64,000 nt of DNA. Source: Alphaproteobacteria bacterium (GTDB lineage: Bacteria; Pseudomonadota; Alphaproteobacteria; TMED109). Shown in pieces: positions 43,519 through 51,360 of this stretch; positions within the stretch are counted from its first letter, which is position 1; each line of letters begins with the position of its first letter. Position numbers and translations under genes: made by a program. The stretch lies in contig JAJDWH010000007.1 of the NCBI GenBank assembly GCA_022825705.1, positions 24,462 to 88,461 of the forward strand, in the 5' to 3' direction. The notes below the pieces were generated by a model, which worked only from the letters and a program-made list of their open reading frames with translations, ran no database searches and had not been told where the DNA came from.

Positions 43519-43822
43519 GATCGAGGATCCCAGCGCGCGCATCCCGGCAAGGAAGCTGGAGTACCTTCGTGAACGTTTTCGTAACGATATGTACGACTTT
43601 GTTCTCAAGAAGTTTCTGGACCAACAGGATCGATGTGGCCTTACGAAAGCTGATCTCGCCCGGAGAATATCTTGTGATGCCGCGAGACTGAACAGATTGT
43701 TGGGCGCGCCAGGAAATTGGACGTTAGCGACAGTAAGTGATCTCCTGGTCGGGATTTCAGGAGAGGCCTTGGACCCGCGGTCCACTAAAGTTCGTGGGGA
43801 CGTGCCAAGAAACATGACGTAG
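43484..43822 (+). CDS. Xre-like antitoxin/regulator
   Basis: 112 aa, GTG start. 'RNDMYDFVLKKFLDQQDRCG' leads into a helix-turn-helix 'LTKADLARRISCDAARLNRL' and 'LGAPGNWTLATVSDLLVGIS', the pattern of Xre proteins paired with small toxin-like genes. Overlaps the interrupted upstream gene by 35 bases. Appears intact. Confidence 0.8.
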   Translation: MITSPKTDFWSEIEDPSARIPARKLEYLRERFRNDMYDFVLKKFLDQQDRCGLTKADLARRISCDAARLNRLLGAPGNWTLATVSDLLVGISGEALDPRSTKVRGDVPRNMT

Positions 43823-43941
43823 TTTGATTTCCTTTCAGCGGAGTAGTCAAACTTAATTGAGGTACAAAGTACTTATCGGTCCCCATTTGAACATTCAGAT
43901 GGAGCAGGGAGCGAGTCCACAATATTCGCACAGGCATCCCG

Positions 43942-44350
43942 ATGAACACCGAAGATCGGTGCAATGTATCTGTTCTCGCTGCTGTATTTTGCGAAGGGGT
44001 GAGGGCGGAAAGTAATGGAAAAAGAGATGCTTATCGGCGTGTACAGCGGGACAATTAACGTCGCCCGGATCTCTGGAATTGTAGCTCTGCAATGTTGGAT
44101 CAACTTGAGCATTCGACACCCATCTTCGACCTCATTAAATTTCAGAATAAGGGACCATAGGAATCAACAGGTTCTATTATCTGAAATCCGCACCGAAACA
44201 AAGGAAGAGAACAGCCACGGAAGCGTTATCTTGACCCCGATCAATTATGAGGTCAAAGATCCAGAGAGCTTTCTTCTTGTCGATTACAGCGAGCGTGAAG
44301 GGGAATGGAGACACCTCGTTAAGAAACATGCGAGGTATCAGAGTAACTGA
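43942..44350 (+). pseudogene. Frameshifted hypothetical (DUF6941-like)
   Basis: ATG 43942 reads 'VSVLAAVFCEGVRAESNGK'; a second frame starting near 44015 reads 'EMLIGVYSGTINVARISGIV' to the stop at 44350. The pieces join into one plausible protein if one A is removed from the A5 run at about 44018-44022 (GGAAAAAGAG). Resembles DUF6941-type proteins ('FCE.V..E..GK....GVY'), tentatively. The shorter frame from 44015 alone (111 aa) is the fallback gene call. A sequencing error is possible. Confidence 0.55.
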
Positions 44351-44448
44351 ACAGGCGATGGAACAATCTGCAACGTTTTGCGTCTTGGCGCCAAGCCAGC
44401 CGGGGTTGGACTCGCACGGGCACTGTTCCCTGTGCTGGGGTTGGCGCG

Positions 44449-45432
44449 TCAACGCAGCCAGGTGAGACAGCCGGCCGCCTCCAGCACCTGATCGAGATCG
44501 GCGTTGCCTTCGAGGCGGGCGTACCGTTCGCGAAGGACGCGGAGCGAGCGAGCGTGATAGCGCTGCGGTTTCTGGGCCCAGCGGTCGCCGGCGAGGTCAA
44601 CCTCGAATTCCTCGGCTTCCTCAGCAATGGCCCGGGCATTGGCGTCGGACCAGGGGAGAAAGCGGCCACCGACCTCTTCCGTGAGCAGCGGCATCAGGGT
44701 CGGCGCCAGCGCGGGCCATGTCTCGAACGGTCCATGCGCCTTCGGGTCCTGCATCTCGCGGCACCATGCGAGCGTCTGGGGTGGGATCAGTCCGCTGCCT
44801 GTCGGATCGGTCGACATCTGCCAGACCTGGGCAGCGACGCCGAAATCGGCGAAGGCGGGCCGCGCGCCGAACAGGTATCTCTGGCCCTCCAGGTGCGCTT
44901 CCAGCAGCGCCAGCATCCGGCCAAGCGATTTCTCGATGATCGGTGCCGTCTGCGGTGTCGAGCCCACAAACCAGACGCGGGGGACCATGCGTTCGCGCAC
45001 GGCCCGGGCCCGCTCGGCCACGGCATCGTCGCTGGCGCCAGGGAGCATGGACCGGGCGATCCGGTCGGCCGCCGACAGCTGGTCCGCCTCGTCGCGCCAG
45101 CGATAGTGGAACATGGGCTTGTTGCCCCATTCGTCCCCGTACTCCTCGAGGAGGGCAGAGAGGAAGGCAAGCACGGGGTTGTCGGGCTGGATGGCAGGCT
45201 CGTTGGACGCCGCCTCGAGCCGCTCGATGACGGGGGTCGAGTCCTGGAGGCCTTCGCCCTCGGGGGTGATGACCAGTGGCACGAGCGGCAGCCGGGCGTG
45301 GGCATCGAATTCAGCTTGGGTTTCGGGCGTTCGCGTCAGCCACTCGTGGGCGATCCCCTTGTAACGAAAATAGGCTCGGACCTTCACAGAGTACGGTGAG
45401 AGTTCCGAACCGAAGATGCGATAGCTTGCCAC
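44449..45432 (-). CDS. Glutathione S-transferase family protein
   Basis: 327 aa, GTG start at 45432. The N-terminal thioredoxin-like domain ('YRIFGSELSPYSVKVRAYFR', 'LPLVPLVITPEGEGLQDSTP') precedes an extended alpha-helical C-terminal domain ('YLFGARPAFADFGVAAQVWQ'). The 'SPYS' Ser/Tyr are candidate glutathione-activating residues. It is longer than classical GSTs; similar 300-plus-residue members are common in Alphaproteobacteria. The frame continues to 45489 without added homology. Confidence 0.88.
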   Translation of the reverse strand: MASYRIFGSELSPYSVKVRAYFRYKGIAHEWLTRTPETQAEFDAHARLPLVPLVITPEGEGLQDSTPVIERLEAASNEPAIQPDNPVLAFLSALLEEYGDEWGNKPMFHYRWRDEADQLSAADRIARSMLPGASDDAVAERARAVRERMVPRVWFVGSTPQTAPIIEKSLGRMLALLEAHLEGQRYLFGARPAFADFGVAAQVWQMSTDPTGSGLIPPQTLAWCREMQDPKAHGPFETWPALAPTLMPLLTEEVGGRFLPWSDANARAIAEEAEEFEVDLAGDRWAQKPQRYHARSLRVLRERYARLEGNADLDQVLEAAGCLTWLR

Positions 45433-45796
45433 GAGCGGTCTCCAGTCTGCGAAGGGCCGACCTTGCCAGCGACCACCGCTCGGTGGCAAGACGCATGGTC
45501 GTCCTGGCCGGAAGTCACATCACAAAGAAACGTCACCACGGACGCCAGATATCCCGATGGAACGTTGGGGCATGACGCGGGGGCGCAGGAGAAACCGCCT
45601 GGGGCTTAATCCCTAGCGCGAGCGTGTCCGAGATGGGACCTGTTAGCTCTCCTCGGGCGCCGTGCGGGCCTCGGGCTTCGAAGAAGCCAGGCACGTGTCC
45701 GCCAGAGGGCACTCCAAGAGGCGGTATGAGAGACTGTGCGGACCTGCCGGCAATGCGCCCGGCGGGAACGCGGAAGATGGCGAGAAGGAGACCGCG

Positions 45797-46723
45797 ATGA
45801 CCACCTTGCTTTTTCACCACGAAAGCTCGGCCCGGCATGACACCGGTCCCGGTCATCCCGAGCGCCCGGCGCGGTATCACGCAGTGATGGAGGCATTGTC
45901 CGTGGACGCGTTTGGGGATCTCGTTCGGCGCGAGGCCCCCGAGGCCGAGCACGAACAGGTCGCGCGTGCCCATAGCGCTCGCTACGTCGAGGCATTGCTG
46001 GATGCGGTGCCCGAGACGGGACTCATCCGGGTAGACGCCGATACCGTGATGTCCCCCGATTCGGGCGAGGCGGCGCTCCGGGCGGCAGGTGCGATGGTAG
46101 CCGCGGTGACGGCGGTGATGGGGGGCGAGGCGGCCAACGCCTTTTGCGCAGTCCGGCCGCCGGGGCACCACGCCGAGCCCGAGCGCAGCATGGGGTTCTG
46201 TCTGTTCAACAATGTCGCGGTGGGCGCGCTGCATGCGCGCCAGGTGCTCGGGGCGGAGCGGGTGGCTGTGGTCGACTTCGACGTCCACCACGGCAACGGG
46301 ACCCAGGCGAGATTCGAGTCCGACCCGTCGCTGTTCTTCGCCTCGACCCATGAGTTTCCCCTGTATCCCGGGACGGGGCGCGCTGACGAGCGGGGTGTCG
46401 GCAACATCGTCAATGTTCCGCTCGAACCGGGGTCGGGTTCGACCGAGTTTCGCGCCGGGATGGAAGGGGCCGTGCTACCGCAACTGCGGGCGTTTGAACC
46501 CGACATCATCCTGGTGTCTGCGGGCTTTGACGGCCATGTGCGCGACCCGTTGGCAACGCTGCGGCTGGAGGATGACGACTTCGCGTGGGTGACGGAGCGG
46601 CTCTGCGAGGTTGCCGATGAAGTATGCGACGGTCGTCTGGCCGCGACGCTTGAAGGCGGCTACGACCTCGGGGCACTCGCGTCGAGCGTCACGGAGCACG
46701 TGCGAGTGTTGATGTCGGCCTGA
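45797..46723 (+). CDS. Histone deacetylase family protein (acetoin utilization/acetylpolyamine amidohydrolase class)
   Basis: 308-aa zinc amidohydrolase of the class II HDAC-like fold. Motifs: 'HPERPARYHAVMEAL', 'AVRPPGHHAEPERSMGFCLF' (the His-His charge relay), 'VVDFDVHHGNGTQARF' (zinc Asp and His) and 'VSAGFDGHVRDPL' (zinc Asp). Bacterial members deacetylate polyamines or proteins. The ATG at 45797 follows GGAGACC. Confidence 0.93.
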   Translation: MTTLLFHHESSARHDTGPGHPERPARYHAVMEALSVDAFGDLVRREAPEAEHEQVARAHSARYVEALLDAVPETGLIRVDADTVMSPDSGEAALRAAGAMVAAVTAVMGGEAANAFCAVRPPGHHAEPERSMGFCLFNNVAVGALHARQVLGAERVAVVDFDVHHGNGTQARFESDPSLFFASTHEFPLYPGTGRADERGVGNIVNVPLEPGSGSTEFRAGMEGAVLPQLRAFEPDIILVSAGFDGHVRDPLATLRLEDDDFAWVTERLCEVADEVCDGRLAATLEGGYDLGALASSVTEHVRVLMSA

Positions 46724-46993
46724 TGCCGAGGTGGTATAGGCCCAGCTCGATGGAGTAAGCCGGTGCCCGGCCGGTGTGACGGCCTCGTCCGTGATCGGCG
46801 CGCCTTGGGTTCGCGCAACACGTCGGCACGACACATCTTTCGGTCGTAGGTGGGGCAGGGTAGGACTGCCACTCCACGCCAGTTGAGCGTCGGCGGCTGG
46901 CGGTCATGCGAGGTGGCAACCGTCGACCGGGTCGAGACGCGTGACGGCCATGGCGCGACCTATGATTGAAGGGAAATGCGGGTAGGGCAAGGG

Positions 46994-47950
46994 ATGAGTG
47001 CGCGGCCACTGATCATCGACTGTGATCCCGGCCAGGACGACGCCATCGCCCTGCTGATGGCGATCGCGTCGGTCGAGGAGTTCGACCTGCTGGGCGTTAC
47101 GGCGGTCGCCGGCAACGTGCCACTGGCGAAAACCGAGGCCAACGCGCGCCGGGTGAGGGACCTGGCCGGTCGGCCCGAGCTGCCCGTGTATGCCGGCTGC
47201 CCGCGGCCCATGGTGCGCGCTCCCGTGACCGCCGAGGCCGTGCATGGCCCGAGCGGGATCGACGGCGCTGATCTTCCCGAGCCGACCCGCTCGGTTGAAG
47301 AAGCTCACGCTGTGGACTTCCTGGTGCAGACGCTTGCCGAGGCTCCCAAGCCGGTGATCCTCGCCACGCTCGGGCCCCTCACCAACGTCGCGCTTGCGAT
47401 CATCAAGCAGCCCTCGGTCCTCGACAACGTGGCCGAGATCGTGGCCATGGGCGGTGCGATCGGGCTTGGGAACGTCACCGCGGCGGCCGAGTTCAACATC
47501 TATGCCGATCCGCATGCGGCCCACGTGGTTTTCGAGGCCGGTGTGCCGCTTAAGATGGTGGGGCTGGACGTCACCCGGCAGGCGATCGCGACGCCTGCGC
47601 GCATCGAGGCGATCCGGTCACTGGGGACGGCGCCCGCGACGGCCGTCTGCGGCATGCTCGAGTACTACGGCGCGCAAACCACGGCGGCGTACCGCCATGG
47701 CCCGCCGCTCCATGATCCGTGCGTGATCGCGTATCTCCTGAAGCCTGAGTTGTTCGAGGGGCGGGACATGCGGGTCGCGATCGAACTTTCTGGCGAGCAC
47801 TGCCAGGGGCGCACGGTCTGCGACGTGTACGGGCGAAGCGGAGCCCCCAACGCGCGGGTTCTCGAACGCGTGGATTCCGATGGCTTTTTTACCCTCTTGA
47901 CTAAGCTCCTGGCGCGACTGCCGGTTTCGACGCAGCAACCCCGCCAGTAG
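46994..47950 (+). CDS. Inosine-uridine-preferring nucleoside hydrolase
   Basis: 318 aa. The calcium-binding signature 'LIIDCDPGQDDAIALLMA' is at the N-terminus, with 'GPLTNVALAI', 'AEIVAMGGAIGLGNVTAAAE' and 'HDPCVIAYLL' as further active-site segments. Cleaves ribonucleosides to base plus ribose. The start could be 46976 (ATG after GAAGGGAA) or 46994 (ATG after TAGGGCAAGGG); the latter matches the usual N-terminus. May feed the ribokinase encoded at 35951. Confidence 0.93.
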   Translation: MSARPLIIDCDPGQDDAIALLMAIASVEEFDLLGVTAVAGNVPLAKTEANARRVRDLAGRPELPVYAGCPRPMVRAPVTAEAVHGPSGIDGADLPEPTRSVEEAHAVDFLVQTLAEAPKPVILATLGPLTNVALAIIKQPSVLDNVAEIVAMGGAIGLGNVTAAAEFNIYADPHAAHVVFEAGVPLKMVGLDVTRQAIATPARIEAIRSLGTAPATAVCGMLEYYGAQTTAAYRHGPPLHDPCVIAYLLKPELFEGRDMRVAIELSGEHCQGRTVCDVYGRSGAPNARVLERVDSDGFFTLLTKLLARLPVSTQQPRQ

Positions 47951-48304
47951 ACGGATGACCGGCCGGGTGGGATAGGGGCGCAAGGACCTTGGCAGAGCCG
48001 CGCCATAGGTAGCCTCCGACGCAAGGCAGATTGCGACTACTGTTTCCGGTCGAGTCGTTCGTTCGGTTCGGTCCGCCAATCGGCTGGCAATGGTCCGGTC
48101 GACTTGGGTTTGGTTCAATTGCCGACGGCTAGCGTGCGTTGCCGAACCGCGTTGGGCGGTCATCGCTCGCACTGATCACATTAAGGTGGTGCCGATCGTC
48201 GGCAAGGTCGAAGGGCAGTTCGCGGCCCCCAGCTTCCGTAACGAATCCCACACCGGGAGACGTCCAACTAACATCCAGCATCTCTACGGCAAGGGAGATT
48301 CACG
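47951..48304. other. Gene-free stretch
   Basis: No coding signal on either strand. Presumably holds the promoter of the SDR gene; a CAAGGGAG ribosome site lies just before its GTG. Confidence 0.35.
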
Positions 48305-49150
48305 GTGAACGACAGTCTTCAGGCAGATCTCGGATTGGCAGGAAAGGTTGCCGTCGTTGCGGGCGGCGGCGCAGCGGGTGACGGCATCGGAAATGGTCGC
48401 GCGGCAGCCATTCTCCTTGCGCGCGCGGGCGCCAAGGTATTCGTCGTGGATCGGTCGCTTGAACTCGCTGAGGGCACGGTCGGCATGATCGAGTCGGAGG
48501 GTGGCGTCGCAGTTGCGCACGAAGCCGACCTCACCAACGAGGATCAGTGCGCGGCCATGGTCAAGGCTGCAGTCGCCCGGTTCGGACGACTTGATGTTCT
48601 CGACAACAACATCGGGATCGCGAGCCTTAGCGTGGTCACCGAGGAGACGCAGAGCCAGTGGGAACGGGTCATGCGGGTCAACGTCGAGGCGATGTTCCTC
48701 AATGCGAAGCACGCCATCCCGGCGATGATCGAGAGCGGCGATGGCGGCGCGATCGTGAACATCTCCTCGATCGCTGCGTTGAGACCGCGCGGCATGTCCG
48801 CATACTCCACGTCGAAGGCCGCAGTCATTGGCCTGACCCGCGCGATGGCGATCGACCACGCTGGCGACGGGATTCGCGTCAACTGCATCGCTCCGGGCGT
48901 GGTCTACACGCCGATGGTGTACGCAGACGGGATGTCGGACGAGGCGCGCGAACTGCGCCGGAAGTACTCGCTCCTCGGCATTGAGGGTACCGGCTGGGAC
49001 ATCGGCCGCGCGGTGGTCTTTCTCGCGTCGGAGTGGGCGCGCTACATCACGGGCCAGACCCTCGTGGTGGACGGGGGCGGCACGCTCGGTGGACCGCCGC
49101 GCTACAGCGGCACGGAGGCGGCGCAGGTGAGGGGCCATCGAAAGTACTAG
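48305..49150 (+). CDS. Short-chain dehydrogenase/reductase (SDR)
   Basis: 281 aa, GTG start. Rossmann cofactor motif 'GGGAAGDGIGNGRAAAILLA', Asp in 'VFVVDRS' favouring NAD(H), 'LDNNIGIAS' (variant of NNAG), catalytic Ser in 'VNISSIAAL', and Tyr-x3-Lys in 'SAYSTSKAAVIGLTRAMA'. 'YITGQTLVVDGGGTLGG' is the classical SDR C-terminus. Substrate unknown. Confidence 0.93.
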   Translation: MNDSLQADLGLAGKVAVVAGGGAAGDGIGNGRAAAILLARAGAKVFVVDRSLELAEGTVGMIESEGGVAVAHEADLTNEDQCAAMVKAAVARFGRLDVLDNNIGIASLSVVTEETQSQWERVMRVNVEAMFLNAKHAIPAMIESGDGGAIVNISSIAALRPRGMSAYSTSKAAVIGLTRAMAIDHAGDGIRVNCIAPGVVYTPMVYADGMSDEARELRRKYSLLGIEGTGWDIGRAVVFLASEWARYITGQTLVVDGGGTLGGPPRYSGTEAAQVRGHRKY

Positions 49151-49363
49151 CCAATGGGGAGCCTGCTACGCGCGTGCCAGACCGCGGTCGTATTGGAAAG
49201 CTCCCAAACCTTGAACCGCATTGCCGGTAGTTAGCAGTACGGTACGTGTTCTGTGTCAGCACCGCATCGGTATGAGAACGCCAGGGAAATGACATCGTTT
49301 GAGAGCGTGCCACGAGATCACCATGCTACCGTGACCAACCGGATAGTTCTGATACTGGGACTA

Positions 49364-50086
49364 CTAGAACACCCTGAACACGTTCAGGAGTAGAACTTCA
49401 ATATGATGTGCCGCAGTGTTGGCTCGGATCTTCAGCGAGTTCGGATGACTGCAGCTATTGCGACGATCTAGGCACCCTTTCAACTCCTTCTTTACATCTC
49501 CGCCAATAATTGAGAGGGCTGCAATTCGGTCCAAGAAATCAGCCTCCCGCATTTTGCCCAGGTCGTCAGTGGTCGTCGCACTTTTCCATCGGGCGTCCAC
49601 ACGCTTAGCTTCCGCGTTGAACTCATTTAGGTAGTTAGCGTGAACATGTTCCTGTAGTACTGCAACGGCGCCGATCCATGACATCACGATTGCTGATCGA
49701 TAGAGTTCCGCTTCGTGGCAGGCTATCGCTTCCTCCACGAATGAACGTGTCGTGGCATCTCTGATGTGCGCAAGCTCTCGACGGAGATCGCTAGCTAGCT
49801 GTACTGCTGCAGAGCTGAGCCTGGCGACGCCGAGGTTTCTCAGGTGTTGTTTGCCTCTATCAGTTATTTCCCACCCTTTTGGCGTCCTTACCGCCAGCCC
49901 CTTACTTCTTCCTAGAGAAGTGGACGGATTCCAAGTCGCTGGTATCCAAAATCCTGCCTCCAACGCACGCTCCTTGATCTCCCGGATTTGGCAGGGGGCC
50001 TCAAAGGACGAGAGGACAAGGAGCAGCTTGTCACGGGGTTCAATGTCGTGGTGCAGCCACTTCTTGAGGTCAGTGCTGCTGAGCAA
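49364..50086 (-). CDS. HEPN-like protein with winged-helix N-terminus
   Basis: 240 aa. The N-terminal ~85 residues look like a winged-helix domain ('APCQIREIKERALEAGFWIP', 'TPKGWEITDRGKQHLRNLG'). The C-terminal helical region ends with 'LKGCLDRRNSCSHPNSLKIR', where R-N-S-C-S-H fits the Rx4H catalytic motif of HEPN ribonucleases. Overlaps the preceding gene by 17 bases, so the two form one unit. AT-richer than the metabolic neighbours. HEPN assignment is by motif and helix pattern only. Confidence 0.68.
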   Translation of the reverse strand: MLSSTDLKKWLHHDIEPRDKLLLVLSSFEAPCQIREIKERALEAGFWIPATWNPSTSLGRSKGLAVRTPKGWEITDRGKQHLRNLGVARLSSAAVQLASDLRRELAHIRDATTRSFVEEAIACHEAELYRSAIVMSWIGAVAVLQEHVHANYLNEFNAEAKRVDARWKSATTTDDLGKMREADFLDRIAALSIIGGDVKKELKGCLDRRNSCSHPNSLKIRANTAAHHIEVLLLNVFRVF

Positions 50087-50591
50087 GCAGTTTCTCCATT
50101 ACATCCTTTTCATTAGCCGTTAACGCGTAAGTACCTGCTGCGGTCTCATTGAGGCGCTTGCTCTTTACAAGACTCTTGAGGGTAGCCGATAGATTAGAGC
50201 CCATGGTTGTCTTGTAGTGACCGGTGGCATCTTTCATCGCCGCAAGGATATCTGCGCGAGAGAATATCTCTTTCTGATCAACAAGCGTCAGTCTAGCGGA
50301 AGCTGCGATAGCTAGTTCTGGTCCAGAGCTGGCATTCATGCGCGAGGCAATCGTAGTGGTAGAAAAATCAATCCGGGAGCTTCGTTCTGATGCCGCATGG
50401 GCCTCAGCCTGGCCTGAAGGCTGATCATTCAAATTGGTTGCGCCGCGTTCGTCCAGTAGGCGAGACAGAACGTTAGTGATATCAGATAGATCATTTTTCA
50501 GAAACGATTCGCTTCCTTCGTACTCGATCGACACATCATCGATTGTTAGCCGAAATTTGACAGTCGCATCGTTCACACTGAAGCTCCCCAT
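50070..50591 (-). CDS. Hypothetical partner protein of HEPN-like gene
   Basis: 173 aa. N-terminal strand-rich segment 'VKFRLTIDDVSIEYEGSESF' then 'LKNDLSDITNVLSRLLDERG', a linker rich in Ser/Ala, then a winged-helix-like C-terminus ('EIFSRADILAAMKDATGHYK', 'LNETAAGTYALTANEKDVME'). I have seen similar N-termini in proteins from defence loci but cannot name the family. Likely a DNA-binding or sensor subunit for the 240-aa HEPN-like protein. Confidence 0.65.
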   Translation of the reverse strand: MGSFSVNDATVKFRLTIDDVSIEYEGSESFLKNDLSDITNVLSRLLDERGATNLNDQPSGQAEAHAASERSSRIDFSTTTIASRMNASSGPELAIAASARLTLVDQKEIFSRADILAAMKDATGHYKTTMGSNLSATLKSLVKSKRLNETAAGTYALTANEKDVMEKLLAQQH

Positions 50592-51360
50592 AAAGTAGTG
50601 TGCGTAGCATGGTAACGCGTGACTAGGAAATATGGGAACTTGGCGCGAAATTGCAAGTGATCCTGCGGCCTTACTTCGCGGTTACTTGGCGAGCGCTAAC
50701 GGTGTAACAAGAGAGTAACGGGTAATGGAAGTCAGCTTCGTTGTGGTTGGATAGACGTCGCCACGACTAGAAGCACGTTTGGGACATTGGTAAAGTCATG
50801 TCTGGTTGCATTGAAATGCGCACGCAAAGTCTTGGATAGCTACTTGCCATTGCTCGGGCGATGGACCTACGCTCTAGGTTCATCGTACTCATCGCCCACC
50901 CGTTCGTGGCGGTCTACTTTTGCCAGTGGGGACCTTCGGAAGCCAAAACCTACGGCGTTCGGTTACTCACCGTATGACGGCACCTTTTCCCGCGCCAGAT
51001 TCACCGCGACGTTTCTCGTCTGTCACTCCGATCAAGCCTTCGGCACCCATGGAACCGATCTTTCCGAACCCTTGTCTACAGTGGCCCTTCCGCAATGTCA
51101 TTGGCACTCTGGAAGTCAATGCCTTGGTCGTTCCTCCGCTGCACGAAGATGGATGATTGCCCCCTTCCATAGCTTCGAACGGCTCCCGACGATCCGTTGG
51201 CGCGTCCTCTGCCTTTAGATGGTGGATCAATAGAGCAGTCAGCGGCTGGACGAGTCGTCACCTATGTCGCAGGTAACATCTCCTCCGCCATCAAACATTG
51301 TCGATCAATGAAATCGAGCATTCCCCGCGCCAAAGGGCACGCTTGTAGTGAAGGGCTGAG
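50592..51360. other. Gene-free stretch
   Basis: About 770 bases, AT-richer than the core regions. A plus-strand frame of about 143 codons (50787-51218) and a minus-strand frame of 87 codons (50967-51230) exist, but neither shows a motif or good ribosome site. It should include promoters for the divergent HEPN-like unit and the restriction operon. Confidence 0.35.

Noticed and set aside
43821..43853. Inverted repeat AGTTTGA/TCAAACT after the Xre-like gene
   Set aside because: Nineteen-base loop and no U-tract; too weak to call a terminator or operator.
50787..51230. Frames of 143 and 87 codons in the gap before the SNF2 helicase
   Set aside because: No domain, no good ribosome site, and mutually overlapping on opposite strands.
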